64,000 nt of DNA from Algisphaera sp039180025 (GCA_039180025.1 JBCDDZ010000010.1:16793-80792); one strand, 5' to 3'. Positions 9,089-17,576 are shown, counted from the first letter of the stretch. Notes: generated from the sequence alone by a model not told the origin. Numbers and translations: made by a program.

Positions 9089-9550
9089 TCATAGACCGGG
9101 TTTCGGCGAAGGCGACACCGGCTCCCCGGGGGACGGATCGATCCCCGGTAGGCCCGGCAATTCCAGCCGATCCGGCCCCACCCCCGGGTCGCCGCCGCCC
9201 CTATAGACCACGCCGTAGTACGCCGCCGCCCCGACCACCAACAAGAGCAAAACCACCACCAGCCACCGCGCCCGGCTTCCCCGGCGTCTCCGACCCGTCG
9301 CGTCATGGACCGCCGCGTGCTGAAGATCGACCTGCACTTGAGCGGCATCCATCTTCGTCTCTAGCGCATCGTAGCGCTGCTCGTCTTTCGCCGACCCCTT
9401 GCGCGTCGGTGCCGCGTAATAGCCGTCGCCCTCCGCCCGAGCGACCACGTAAAAAATCCGCCCTTCTTCGTCCCGCACGGCCCGCCCGAGGTCTTGGTCA
9501 CGGATTTTCACCGGCCGGCCGGAATACGGGCTGTTGACGGTAATGGGCAT
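9089..9550 (-). CDS. Single-pass membrane protein of unknown function
   Basis: 153 aa. The N-terminal 35 residues (SPYSGRPVKIRDQDLGRAVR and following) resemble the short ribbon that opens many planctomycete proteins, but here no zinc-binding Cys is left. A charged helical region (about 52-90) precedes a basic stretch RRRRGSRAR and one transmembrane helix (WLVVVLLLLVVGAAAYYGVVY, about 95-115). The last 35 residues are Gly/Pro-rich. The topology is probably N-in, with the Pro-rich tail outside. It is the first gene before the peptide-binding lipoprotein and may be co-transcribed. I do not recognise a family. Confidence 0.65.
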   Translation of the reverse strand: MPITVNSPYSGRPVKIRDQDLGRAVRDEEGRIFYVVARAEGDGYYAAPTRKGSAKDEQRYDALETKMDAAQVQVDLQHAAVHDATGRRRRGSRARWLVVVLLLLVVGAAAYYGVVYRGGGDPGVGPDRLELPGLPGIDPSPGEPVSPSPKPGL

Positions 9551-9609
9551 GCGCAGATTCCGATTTGAGCCCCAAGCACCGAGTACCCGGCCGCAGGGTT
9601 ATCGGCACC

Positions 9610-9615
9610 ATTATA
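9610..9615 (-). promoter_or_regulatory. TATAAT -10 element of the 9550 operon
   Basis: Perfect TATAAT on the minus strand about 60 bases before the ATG at 9550. The -35 position (near 9633-9638) reads ACCAGG, a poor match, so the promoter is tentative. Confidence 0.35.
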
Positions 9616-9746
9616 TCGAAACCAGCGTTCAGCCTGGTCCGCTGAAGTTATACGTTCACCTCACCAAACCTCGTAGACCGATGCTGATCCGACAGGCTCC
9701 CCGTAGATGACCCTGGGCTTTCTCCTCTCCCCGTCAGGAATACCCC

Positions 9747-9944
9747 ATGAGCAAGCAGCAGATGATCGAACAGATCCAGCAAAAAAACCGCGGCGCTTCG
9801 CCTCAGTTTCTCGAGCGGTTCGACGAGCACACCCTCAAAACCTACCTGCGTCGACTCACCAAGGTCAGCGGGCACCGCGGGAAAGGCAGCATCTGGGTCC
9901 GTGAAGGCGGCAGCCCCGCCGTCGCCACCCGGTCCCGTCTCTAA
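9747..9944 (+). CDS. Small conserved-looking protein, unknown
   Basis: 65 aa, charged, mostly helical, with aromatic and basic positions (PQFLERFDEHTLKTYLRRLT near 24-43) that look like a compact three-helix module, followed by a Gly/Ser-rich end. AGGA lies 7-11 bases before the ATG, and a strong terminator follows 25 bases after the stop, so it is a real monocistronic unit. I believe I have seen similar short proteins in planctomycetes, but cannot name a function. Confidence 0.7.
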   Translation: MSKQQMIEQIQQKNRGASPQFLERFDEHTLKTYLRRLTKVSGHRGKGSIWVREGGSPAVATRSRL

Positions 9945-9969
9945 CTAAAAATCTGCGCTTCCCCAGCCA

Positions 9970-9997
9970 CCCCGCTTGCCGCGGGGTTTCTTTTTTT
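9970..9997 (+). terminator. Rho-independent terminator
   Basis: Perfect 6-bp stem CCCCGC/GCGGGG with loop TTGCC, then TTTCTTTTTTT. It ends the 9747-9944 transcript. Confidence 0.9.
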
Positions 9998-10013
9998 CGG
10001 CTATCACTCTGCA

Positions 10014-11204
10014 TCAAGAACCCGCTGCCGCCGGCACACCCGGCCGGGCGCGACGGAGCACCTGCACCAGGTCGTTAACCGTCTTCCGCACGCCGTCGGT
10101 GTTCTGGTCCGCCTGCTCCAGGCTCTCCACGGCGTAGCGCGCCATCGTCGTGATCGCGTCGAAGCCGTAGCCCGCCCCCGCACCCTTGAGGTTCTGGCAA
10201 AGCTGCGCCAAGACCTCGTGGTCCGCGTCGGCGTTCGCCCGCCGCAGCCGCATCGACAACGGCCCGAGCGTATTCACAAACTCCTCAATCAGCGGCAGCA
10301 TCTCTTCGTCCTCGGCCAGCGAGCTGTACACCACGTCCGAGTCCTTGGAACTCGCCGTATCGATCGACAGCGCATCCTCCACCGCGACCCGCAGGTCCTC
10401 GAGCCCAAAAGGCTTAACCAAAAAGTGATTCGCCCCCGCGGCGAGGGCCGCCTGCTTATCCGTATCGTTCTCGCTGGCCGAGGTCGCAACGATCGGCCTT
10501 TCAAAGCCCTGCCCCCGCAGGTGCTCGATCAACTCAACCCCCGATTCGTCCCCCAGTTCGAGGTTGATCAAGATCAGGTCGAACTGACAGTGACTCATCT
10601 GCTCGATCGTCGTCGTGACGCCGCTGGCCTCGTTGTTGGCCATGTTCAGCTTGGTCAGCCACATCCGATAAAGCTTGCGGTCTGTGGCCATATCGTCGAT
10701 GACCAGTGCCCGGCCCGACGCGTTGACGTCCATATCGTTCTCGGGGTCGAAATCCTGGGCCTGTTCCGCCCGGTGCCGTTCCTGCTGAGACGCGGTCAGG
10801 CGCACAAAATCGTTGAGGTTCAGCGACTCGTCGAAGACCACCGAGACTTCGTGGACCACCCCCTGGATGTGCCGGCAGCTCCGGATCACGCCTTCCAGGG
10901 CGGTCCATTTGCCGTTCTGCATCGGGAGCGTGATGTGGCAGCGGGAGTCCGGGTAAACAAACCGCCCGTGGACAAACGCCAGCCCCCGCCGGCTCAGGTT
11001 CCGCGGCAACACGGTGTGGCTGACCTTCTGCCCGTGGCTGTTGGTGATATTGACCAGCACCTTGCGCCCCTGAAAATCCACCCGAAGGTTGCGCCGATCG
11101 TTGTCCACCGACTTTTTACTGGACTGTTCGATGTAATCGACCAGCTTCTGTTTGTCGCGGGCGCTCAGCCGGATCGTTTCAATAGGGGCGGAATTGTGAG
11201 GCAT
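10014..11204 (-). CDS. PilZ protein with pseudo-receiver and pseudo-HPt modules
   Basis: 396 aa from the ATG at 11204 (a 15-codon longer reading to 11249 has no better ribosome site). PilZ domain (about 35-135) has both c-di-GMP motifs, R37-x3-R41 and N69-L-S-R-R-G74. A receiver-like domain (about 165-280) keeps the acidic pair D170/D171, the T/S switch near 241 and K264, but the phosphoacceptor is Asn214 (LILINLELG). A C-terminal four-helix HPt-like domain (about 295-385) has the context LCQNLKGAGAGYGF, where the phospho-His is Gln337. So it should bind c-di-GMP but not take part in phosphotransfer by the standard residues. Probably a cytoplasmic c-di-GMP effector or scaffold. It stands alone, divergent from murE. 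Confidence 0.85.
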   Translation of the reverse strand: MPHNSAPIETIRLSARDKQKLVDYIEQSSKKSVDNDRRNLRVDFQGRKVLVNITNSHGQKVSHTVLPRNLSRRGLAFVHGRFVYPDSRCHITLPMQNGKWTALEGVIRSCRHIQGVVHEVSVVFDESLNLNDFVRLTASQQERHRAEQAQDFDPENDMDVNASGRALVIDDMATDRKLYRMWLTKLNMANNEASGVTTTIEQMSHCQFDLILINLELGDESGVELIEHLRGQGFERPIVATSASENDTDKQAALAAGANHFLVKPFGLEDLRVAVEDALSIDTASSKDSDVVYSSLAEDEEMLPLIEEFVNTLGPLSMRLRRANADADHEVLAQLCQNLKGAGAGYGFDAITTMARYAVESLEQADQNTDGVRKTVNDLVQVLRRARPGVPAAAGS

Positions 11205-11366
11205 ACGGATCGATTTCCAGAAAGGTATGAATTCCCCTCCCCGTCTCATCGGCGACCCGACGCGTCTACTTGCGGACTCCCGGGTCCGCCGTCACCATAA
11301 ACCCGCTTCGGCCGTGACCTTCAGCCACCCCCGGCCCCCGGCCCCACTCCACCCCGCCGCCACGCC

Positions 11367-12932
11367 ATGCACCTCCACACGCTTATCCAAGGCACCGGGC
11401 TGAAACTCACCCGCACCGGCGAGCCCATCGTCCTGTCCGACCTGACCGACGACTCCCGCCGTGCCGGCCCGGGCGTCCTGTTTATCGCCCGCGACACCGG
11501 CGACGAACGCTGGAAGGACCACGCCCATGACGCCGCGCAGCGCGGCGTCGCCGCTCTCGTACTTCCCACGCCGATCGACCTGCCCGTCGCCTTACCCCAG
11601 GCGTCGCCCGCATCGGACACGCCGACCCCGATCGATCAGACCTTGGCCGGTCGGCTCGCCGCCCGCTTCTTCGGCAACCCGGCCCACCGGCTCAAACTCA
11701 TCGGCGTCACCGGTACCAATGGGAAAACGACCGTCGCCACCCTCACCCAGCACCTGCTCCGTGCGGCGGGCACGCCGTGTGGCCTGCTGGGCACCGTGGC
11801 GGTCGATCACGGCTCGCCTCGGGGCCCGCAGCCGGCCGAACTCACCACCCCCGGCGCGATCGAGCTGCACCGCCACCTCGCCGCCATGGTCGAAAACGGC
11901 TGCCGAGCCTGCGCCATGGAAGTCTCCAGCCACGCCCTCGATCAGGGCCGGGTCGCGGGCTTGGCCTTCGATGTCGCCGTCTTCACCAACCTCACCCAGG
12001 ACCACCTCGACTACCACGGCAGCATGGAACGCTACGCCGCGGCCAAAGCGAAATTGTTCCAATCGCTCGACCCTCAGCAAAACCCCGTCGCAGTGCTCAA
12101 CGTCAACGACCCGCACTGGCAAATGATGCGGCCGGACCAACAAATCACCACCTTCGCCACCGAGTTGGACCCGTCACCCACCGAGCCCGATGCCGCGGCC
12201 CGGGACGCAAGCTTCACCCACTTCTCTGCGCACGTGATCCGACTCACCGCGGCGGGAAGCACCGTCCGCTTCTCGGGGCCGTTCAACGGCGGCGAGAACG
12301 AAGTACAAGTCGAACTCCCGATCGTCGGCCGTCACAACATCGTCAACACCCTGCAGGCCGTAGCCGCCGCAGAAGCCATCCGCCCCGTTTCGACAAACGC
12401 TCTGGCAGAAACGCTCACGCGCTGCCCGCAAGTCCCCGGCCGACTCGAAGCCGTCTCGGTGATCGGCACCGATCACCCCGCGGTGCTGGTGGACTACGCC
12501 CACACCCCCGACGCATTGGAAAACGTGATCGCCGCGCTCCGACCGCTCAGCTCAGGCAAGCTCATCGTCGTGTTCGGCTGCGGAGGCGACCGCGACCGGA
12601 CCAAGCGGCCGATCATGGCCAAGCTCGCCAGCGATCTGGCCGACCACGCGATCCTCACCTCGGACAACCCCCGCACCGAAGACCCGCAGCGTATCCTCGA
12701 CGACGCCATGGCCGGCGTCGCGGACGCCTCACGCCACCGGGTTTCCGTTGAAATCGACCGCGCCCACGCCATTGCCGCCGCGATCCGCCACGCCCAAACG
12801 CAGGACACCGTGCTCATCGCCGGCAAGGGCCATGAGGATTACCAAATCCTCGGCACGGAAAAGATCCATTTCGACGATCGCGAACACGCCGCCGCGGCGT
12901 TGGCCCGCTGGGCGGAGCGGGGCCCCTCATGA
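11367..12932 (+). CDS. murE: UDP-MurNAc-L-Ala-D-Glu:meso-DAP ligase
   Basis: 521 aa cytoplasmic Mur ligase adding the third residue of the peptidoglycan stem peptide with ATP. The P-loop GVTGTNGKTT lies near 112-121, the substrate-binding stretch MEVSSHALDQGRVAGL near 184-199, and the amino-acid specificity motif DNPR (SDNPRTEDP) near 432. DNPR is the form associated with meso-diaminopimelate rather than lysine, so the wall is predicted to be DAP type. A loop near residues 85-95 (PASDTPTPIDQT) lengthens the N domain. It overlaps murF by four bases (ATGA). Confidence 0.95.
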   Translation: MHLHTLIQGTGLKLTRTGEPIVLSDLTDDSRRAGPGVLFIARDTGDERWKDHAHDAAQRGVAALVLPTPIDLPVALPQASPASDTPTPIDQTLAGRLAARFFGNPAHRLKLIGVTGTNGKTTVATLTQHLLRAAGTPCGLLGTVAVDHGSPRGPQPAELTTPGAIELHRHLAAMVENGCRACAMEVSSHALDQGRVAGLAFDVAVFTNLTQDHLDYHGSMERYAAAKAKLFQSLDPQQNPVAVLNVNDPHWQMMRPDQQITTFATELDPSPTEPDAAARDASFTHFSAHVIRLTAAGSTVRFSGPFNGGENEVQVELPIVGRHNIVNTLQAVAAAEAIRPVSTNALAETLTRCPQVPGRLEAVSVIGTDHPAVLVDYAHTPDALENVIAALRPLSSGKLIVVFGCGGDRDRTKRPIMAKLASDLADHAILTSDNPRTEDPQRILDDAMAGVADASRHRVSVEIDRAHAIAAAIRHAQTQDTVLIAGKGHEDYQILGTEKIHFDDREHAAAALARWAERGPS

Positions 12933-14236
12933 GTGATTTCTGGCGGCTCGAACAACTCGAACGGATCACCGGTGGGCAATGGTTGGTCGCCCCGGCCGAC
13001 CCCGCCGCCGCCGCGACCGGCTTGTCGCACGACACCCGTACCCTCGCCCCGGGCCAGCTCTATCTCGCGGTCCGCGGTGAAAACCACGACGGCCACCGTT
13101 TTGTCGAGGCGGCCCTGTCCGCCGGGGCCGCCGCCGCGATCGTCTCGGACGACGCCGCGCTCGGCCCTGGGCCCGTCCTGCAGGTCGACGATACCGTGGC
13201 GGCCCTGCACGAACTCGCCAGCGCCTACCGCGACGAACTGGCCAAAGACGGCCGATGCAAAGTGCTCGCCGTCTGCGGGTCCAACGGCAAGACCACCACC
13301 CGCCACCTCCTGCACCACGTGCTGACCGCCTGCGGGTTCGTCGGCACCCAGTCCCCGAAAAGCTTCAACAATCACTTGGGCGTGCCCCTCACGCTGCTGT
13401 CCGCCGACCCGGCCCACGACTTCGTGGCCTGCGAGATCGGCACGAACCACCCCGGCGAGATCGCCTCGCTCAGCGAATTGGTCTGGCCCGACGCGGCGAT
13501 CGTGACCAGCATCGGCCGCGAGCACCTCGCGTTTTTTAAAAACCTCGAAGCGGTCGCGCAGGAAGAAGCCACGGTGCTGGGCTTCGTCCGCCGCGGCGGG
13601 CTGGTCGTGACCCCGGCTTCCGCCGCCGCGGCCATGATGCCGTTCTACGACGTCGCCGAGGGCGTCACGCTGCTCCCGCTCCGCGACGACGCCGCCGTCG
13701 CGGGCCCCTTCCCCTTGCCCGGGCAGCACAACCGCATGAATGCCGCCCTCGCCGGGGCGGTGGCCCAGTGGATGGGCGCCCCCGCGGACCGAGTCGCCGC
13801 GGCCTGGCCCGACGCGGACCTGCCGCCGGGCCGGCTCGAACTCAAACGGTTCGGACAGAATGTCACCGTGCTCGACGATTCGTACAACGCAAACCCCGAC
13901 TCGGTCCGCGCCGCCCTGGATACGCTGGCCGCCACGGACCACTCCACGAGCCGCCGCGTGGCGGTTCTCGGCGAGATGAAAGAACTCGGCAGCGCCTCCC
14001 ACGCCGCCCACGCGGAAGTCGCCGACCATGCCCGCCGCCGCGCGGACATGGTCGTCCTCATCGGCGAGGCGTTCGGCGCGGAGCCCTACGACGAAAACAC
14101 CGCCCCGGATGTGGCCGCCCGGTTGCAGCCCGGAGACCTCGTCCTCCTTAAAGCATCCCGCGGCGTCCGCCTCGAACGCATCGTCCCCGAAATCGAAAAC
14201 CGGTTCGGCCCACCCGGACCGGACGATCGGGCATAA
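12929..14236 (+). CDS. murF: UDP-MurNAc-tripeptide:D-Ala-D-Ala ligase
   Basis: 435 aa Mur ligase that attaches the D-Ala-D-Ala dipeptide, completing the UDP-MurNAc-pentapeptide. The P-loop VCGSNGKTTTRHLL lies near 112-125, EIGTNHPGEI near 167, and DDSYNANPDSVRAAL near 315 is the typical C-terminal signature. The start overlaps the murE stop and is probably coupled to it. mraY follows after 87 bases, in biochemical order. Confidence 0.95.
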   Translation: MSDFWRLEQLERITGGQWLVAPADPAAAATGLSHDTRTLAPGQLYLAVRGENHDGHRFVEAALSAGAAAAIVSDDAALGPGPVLQVDDTVAALHELASAYRDELAKDGRCKVLAVCGSNGKTTTRHLLHHVLTACGFVGTQSPKSFNNHLGVPLTLLSADPAHDFVACEIGTNHPGEIASLSELVWPDAAIVTSIGREHLAFFKNLEAVAQEEATVLGFVRRGGLVVTPASAAAAMMPFYDVAEGVTLLPLRDDAAVAGPFPLPGQHNRMNAALAGAVAQWMGAPADRVAAAWPDADLPPGRLELKRFGQNVTVLDDSYNANPDSVRAALDTLAATDHSTSRRVAVLGEMKELGSASHAAHAEVADHARRRADMVVLIGEAFGAEPYDENTAPDVAARLQPGDLVLLKASRGVRLERIVPEIENRFGPPGPDDRA

Positions 14237-14323
14237 TGAGGCTCTCCGCCACCCCCCGCTATTGCCGACGGGCGTTGACGCCGTCTACGTCCAGCGTCCC
14301 ACCGCCCTCCGCTGAATCCGCCT

Positions 14324-15526
14324 GTGCTCTACCTGCTCGTTGACCTTTTCCGCGACTCGATCAACGCCAGCCGGTGGCTCGGGGCGCTGGGGGTGTTCCG
14401 TTGGGTCGAGTTCCGCGCCGTCATCGCGATCATCGTGAGCTTCCTGATCGTGGTCGGCTCGGGCCGACGGGTCATCGGGTGGCTCATCCTCAAAAAAGTG
14501 GGCGACAACCCTGACTTCGGCCGGGCCGACGTCAACGAACTTATGAAGGCCAAGAGCAACACCCCGACCATGGGCGGGGTGATGATCGCCGGCTCGATCT
14601 TCGTGACCACGCTGCTGCTCGCCGACTTGGGCAGCTACTACGTCCGTATGGCGATGGTTTGCCTCGTCGGGCTGTTCCTGCTGGGGCTCGTGGACGACTG
14701 GCTGAAGCTGACCTCCGCCAAGCGCAAGACCGGGCGTCAGGGGCTCTATTCGTGGGAAAAGATGCTTTTTCAGCTCGCCCTGGCGGTGATCCTGGGCCTG
14801 TTCATTAGTAAATACAGCGAAAGCAAGTTCATCCTCGGCGACGAATACCGCGACATGGCCCGCAGCCTCAACCTGCCGGGGGTGAAGACTTGGATCAAAG
14901 AGGCGGGCGAGTTCGTCCCCAGCCCCAACCTCGTCGTGCTGGGCGAAGTGATCTTCATTCTGGTGGCCGTGGTGGTGATCGTCGGCGCTTCCAACGCGGT
15001 CAACCTGACCGACGGGATGGACGGGCTGGCCAGCGGCATCATGGTGATCGTCGGCTTCGCGTTCCTCGTGCTCTGCCTGATCGCCGGGTACGCCCACGAA
15101 GACTTCGTGCTCGCGAAATACCTTCTGGTCCCCCACATCCCGCTCAGCGACGAACTGGCGATCGTGGCCGGCGCGATGGTGGGCGCTTGCCTCGGGTTCC
15201 TGTGGTTCAACTGCTCCCCCGCTCAAGTCTTCATGGGCGACACCGGCTCGCTCCCGTTGGGGGGTCTGCTGGGGTACATCGCGGTCGTGATCCGCCAGGA
15301 ATTCCTGCTCTTTATCATCGGCGGCATCTTTGTCCTCGAAGCGTTGAGCGTGCTGCTCCAGGTCGGGTTTTTCAAGTTGACCCGCGGCCGGCGGATTTTT
15401 AAGTGTGCGCCGATCCACCACCACTTCCATCTCTCGGGCTGGACCGAACAGCAAACCGTGGTCCGCTTCTGGTTGATCACCGTGCTGCTCGCGGCGGTCG
15501 CGCTGGCGACCGTCAAACTGCGGTAA
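14324..15526 (+). CDS. mraY: Phospho-MurNAc-pentapeptide translocase
   Basis: 400 aa polytopic enzyme that moves phospho-MurNAc-pentapeptide to undecaprenyl phosphate, forming lipid I. It starts at GTG (14324), giving the usual MLYLLVDLF opening. Signatures: TPTMGGVMI near 83, DDWLKLTSAKRKTGRQGL near 125-142, NLTDGMDGLASG near 226-237, and the C-terminal HHHFHLSGWTEQQTVVRFW near 365. Residues about 163-195 form an extra hydrophilic loop. The rest of the division/wall cluster (murD, ftsW, murG, ftsZ) does not follow, and murC lies 5.5 kb away. Confidence 0.95.
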   Translation: MLYLLVDLFRDSINASRWLGALGVFRWVEFRAVIAIIVSFLIVVGSGRRVIGWLILKKVGDNPDFGRADVNELMKAKSNTPTMGGVMIAGSIFVTTLLLADLGSYYVRMAMVCLVGLFLLGLVDDWLKLTSAKRKTGRQGLYSWEKMLFQLALAVILGLFISKYSESKFILGDEYRDMARSLNLPGVKTWIKEAGEFVPSPNLVVLGEVIFILVAVVVIVGASNAVNLTDGMDGLASGIMVIVGFAFLVLCLIAGYAHEDFVLAKYLLVPHIPLSDELAIVAGAMVGACLGFLWFNCSPAQVFMGDTGSLPLGGLLGYIAVVIRQEFLLFIIGGIFVLEALSVLLQVGFFKLTRGRRIFKCAPIHHHFHLSGWTEQQTVVRFWLITVLLAAVALATVKLR

Positions 15527-15607
15527 GCACACACACCCATCTCTCATCCCCGATCCGTGTCCGTGCCGTGATGGAATAGCGGGGCCCGCCCCGGCGTTAT
15601 ACCTCCA

Positions 15608-15651
15608 GTGCCCACTACAACGGGTAGCGGGACACGGGAAAAATTCTCCCG
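15608..15651. other. Two hairpins between mraY and the DoxX-like gene
   Basis: 15608-15635 can fold GTG-CCC-CTAC/GTAG-GGG-CAC around AACGG with one bulge and one mismatch. 15635-15651 holds CGGGA/TCCCG with a 7-base loop. Neither has a T-run, so termination is not certain. Nothing else is seen in the 178-bp gap. Confidence 0.3.
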
Positions 15652-15704
15652 CGGCACCACACGACACTCGGCCCTGAGGTTGAGGCAATCACTAGGAGAT
15701 CACG

Positions 15705-16220
15705 ATGAGTTGGTCACGCAGAATCGCATGGGTTTTACAGATTATTTTGGGCCTTATGCTTTTACAAACCCTGTTCTTCAAGCTGGCCTACGCCCCTGAG
15801 ACCCAGGTGATCTTCGGCGACATCGGCGGCCGACCCGCTGCTACCTTCACCGGACTGATGGAACTGGTCACCGCGGCGCTGCTCCTGCCGGGCGGTGCCT
15901 GGATCTATCGCAAACTCGCGCCCGGTTCGTTAAAAGCGTTCGCCCCCTACGCCCCGGTCTTAGGCGCGTTCATGGCGGCGGGCGTCCTCGCCGGAGCCAT
16001 AGCGACTCATCTCCTGATCATCGGCATTATTCTGCCGATTGCGCCCGGCAGTACCGAAACCGATGGCGGTTCTCTGTTTGCCCTGGCCATGGGATTAACA
16101 CTGATTAGCCTCACCATCCTCTTCCTGCGGCGTCGCGAAACCCATGAGTTGCTTCATGCCGTTCACGCCAAGCTAACTAGGGGCGGAGGCCTGGAGGATG
16201 CCGGTACGGTGAACGCGTAA
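15705..16220 (+). CDS. DoxX-like membrane protein
   Basis: 171 aa with four predicted membrane helices (about 8-25, 47-66, 80-108, 121-138). The N-terminal RIAWVLQIILGLMLLQTLFFKL and the short loop before a GLMELVTAALLLPG helix resemble DoxX/DoxX_2 proteins, small membrane proteins of unclear function sometimes linked to redox chemistry. A good AGGAG lies seven bases before the ATG. The C-terminal 30 residues are cytoplasmic and charged. It is monocistronic between mraY and a convergent Cys-rich gene. The family call is tentative. Confidence 0.65.
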   Translation: MSWSRRIAWVLQIILGLMLLQTLFFKLAYAPETQVIFGDIGGRPAATFTGLMELVTAALLLPGGAWIYRKLAPGSLKAFAPYAPVLGAFMAAGVLAGAIATHLLIIGIILPIAPGSTETDGGSLFALAMGLTLISLTILFLRRRETHELLHAVHAKLTRGGGLEDAGTVNA

Positions 16221-16247
16221 CCGGACACTGGATGCGGAGCCGCTGGC

Positions 16248-16592
16248 CTAACCTCCGGCGGCTTCGTGCCAGTGGTGGCGCGGGCAGGCTTCTGAGGCCA
16301 CCCGCGTTTTCGCGTAGAGGTTGCACCGGCAGACCGAACAGGCGCTCGAGGCGGTGAGCACCTCTAAAGGATAGAGTCCCAGCTTTTTGGTCCGGGTGGC
16401 CGCGGGACACGCCACGCACGCCCGGCGTCGTTCACGCAGGACAGACTCGTCGACCGGCTCGAGGTTGAGGGCCGCTTTCGAAAGGCCCCGGACCCCACGC
16501 CATCCACGCACCGCCTCCCGCGCAAGGCGGATCGCCACCGTCAAAGACCCGGAGCGGGCCGGCGTTGACTGGGGTATGACCGTGTCGGGCAT
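16248..16592 (-). CDS. Cys-rich small protein, unknown
   Basis: 114 aa. After a basic helical N-terminal half comes a Cys-rich C-terminal half: RRRACVACPAATRTKKLG near 58-75, then SSACSVCRCNLYAKTR near 84-99, and CPRHHWHEAAGG at the end. Six Cys plus two His suggest a metal-binding ribbon. The ATG at 16592 is preferred over a GTG six codons earlier because GATAAT lies exactly six bases before it, the leaderless pattern. It faces the YjbR-like gene from a shared 64-bp promoter region. I do not recognise a family. Confidence 0.65.
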   Translation of the reverse strand: MPDTVIPQSTPARSGSLTVAIRLAREAVRGWRGVRGLSKAALNLEPVDESVLRERRRACVACPAATRTKKLGLYPLEVLTASSACSVCRCNLYAKTRVASEACPRHHWHEAAGG

Positions 16593-16598
16593 AGAAAA

Positions 16599-16604
16599 AT
16601 TATC
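16599..16604 (-). promoter_or_regulatory. -10-like GATAAT six bases before ATG 16592
   Basis: GATAAT, six bases, ATG on the minus strand. It shares the intergenic region with the plus-strand TAGACT at 16645. No clear -35. Confidence 0.4.
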
Positions 16605-16644
16605 GGACACCCACGCTCTGACGCTTGAAAGCCGCCGGCGGGCG

Positions 16645-16650
16645 TAGACT
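16645..16650 (+). promoter_or_regulatory. -10-like TAGACT six bases before ATG 16657
   Basis: TAGACT, six bases, ATG. A TTGAAA at 16625-16630 is present, but only 14 bases upstream. Suggests a leaderless mRNA. Confidence 0.45.
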
Positions 16651-16656
16651 AGCGCT

Positions 16657-17196
16657 ATGGCGATGGACCCCCGCGATCCGCGACTGCGTCAGGCGATGGC
16701 CGAGATCGCGATGGGTCTGCCCGGCATCTTCGAGTCGCCGCAGTGGGGCGGGTGGGTCTACAAATGCCGGGGTGCCGGCGGGAGCACGCGGTCTTCCGGC
16801 GGCGCAAAAATGCTTTGTTTTGTCGTCGAAGGCAAAAACCACGGCTGGCACTGCCAATTCAAACTCCCCGGCCGCGACGATGAGGGACGCGCCGCAGAAG
16901 CGGTCAAAAAATGGGCCTGGATCGAAGCGCATCCCTGGAAAACGCTCGGGCCTTCGGGCTGGGTCGTCGCCCGGCCTCGGACTCCGGCGCAGTTCAAAAC
17001 CCTCGCCGACCTCCTCGCCGAGAGCCGGACGCTACTCCCGGAAAACACTGCCGCCGAGTCCACCGCCCCGGACCACGCCGCACGGGGCGGCGGTGCGACT
17101 TCCGAGGTAGCCCGCCGTATGGCCGCGGTCATGCGTGAGGCACATGAGGGCGGCTGGGCACCCCGCGACCCCGACGCCGCGGCATTCGGAGAATAA
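16657..17196 (+). CDS. MmcQ/YjbR-like protein (tentative)
   Basis: 179 aa. The pattern GLPGIFESPQWGGWVYKCR near 19-37, a short strand MLCFVVEGKNHGWHCQFKL near 52-70, and HPWKTLGPSGWV near 90-101 resemble the YjbR fold, which is often called DNA-binding by homology though its function is not settled. The C-terminal 70 residues are variable and Ala/Glu-rich. The start fits the TAGACT-N6-ATG pattern. The DUF1294 gene starts three bases after the stop, so the two form an operon. The family call is low confidence; it may be a lineage-specific protein. Confidence 0.6.
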   Translation: MAMDPRDPRLRQAMAEIAMGLPGIFESPQWGGWVYKCRGAGGSTRSSGGAKMLCFVVEGKNHGWHCQFKLPGRDDEGRAAEAVKKWAWIEAHPWKTLGPSGWVVARPRTPAQFKTLADLLAESRTLLPENTAAESTAPDHAARGGGATSEVARRMAAVMREAHEGGWAPRDPDAAAFGE

Positions 17197-17199
17197 CGC

Positions 17200-17514
17200 A
17201 TGGCGGTGCCTCTATCGCCCACGTTGCTCGCTGTCCTCGGCTACGCCGCCACCTTGCTCTTCATGAGCTTCGTGACGTTCGTGGTGTTCGCTTGGGACAA
17301 ACGCCGGGCCCGCCACCGCGGGTGGCGGGTGTCCGAGAAAACACTACGCACGCTGGAACTCCTCGGCGGCTGGCCGGGAGCGTGGCTGGGGATGCGTTGG
17401 CTGCGACATAAATCGAGTAAGCGGTCTTACCGTTGGCGGTTCGGAGTGGCGGTGGCGGTGCATGTGGGCCTGGTCGCGGGGGCCGTGGCGTGGTGGCTTT
17501 ACCTCAGCGGGTAA
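17200..17514 (+). CDS. DUF1294 family membrane protein
   Basis: 104 aa. Two or three hydrophobic helices (about 9-29 and 81-101) flank the family core: FAWDKRRARHRGWRVSEKTL near 29-48 and LELLGGWPGAWLGMRWLRHK near 51-70. That match to DUF1294 is strong. The biochemical role of the family is unknown; other members are fused to cold-shock or nucleic-acid domains. GGAGAATAACGC before the ATG gives a good Shine-Dalgarno inside the end of the upstream gene. Confidence 0.88.
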   Translation: MAVPLSPTLLAVLGYAATLLFMSFVTFVVFAWDKRRARHRGWRVSEKTLRTLELLGGWPGAWLGMRWLRHKSSKRSYRWRFGVAVAVHVGLVAGAVAWWLYLSG

Positions 17515-17548
17515 ATAAAAAGCCGCCGACGGGTTATCCGTCAGCGGC
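17513..17548 (-). terminator. Terminator of the PEP-CTERM-like gene
   Basis: Stem GCCGC(T/C)GACGG with an 11-bp arm at 17522-17532/17538-17548 (one mismatch). Read on the minus strand, it is followed by TTTTTATTT. It overlaps the stop of the convergent DUF1294 gene and may serve both directions. Confidence 0.75.
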
Positions 17549-17576
17549 GTGTAGGTTTTACGGATCGGGGAGGCCG

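Noticed and set aside
10014..11204. Hybrid phosphorelay reading of the REC and HPt modules
   Set aside because: Both phosphoacceptor residues are missing (Asn214, Gln337), so standard phosphotransfer cannot be claimed.
16387..16647. Plus-strand frame opposite the Cys-rich gene
   Set aside because: Antisense of the Cys-rich gene, Arg-rich, no ribosome site.
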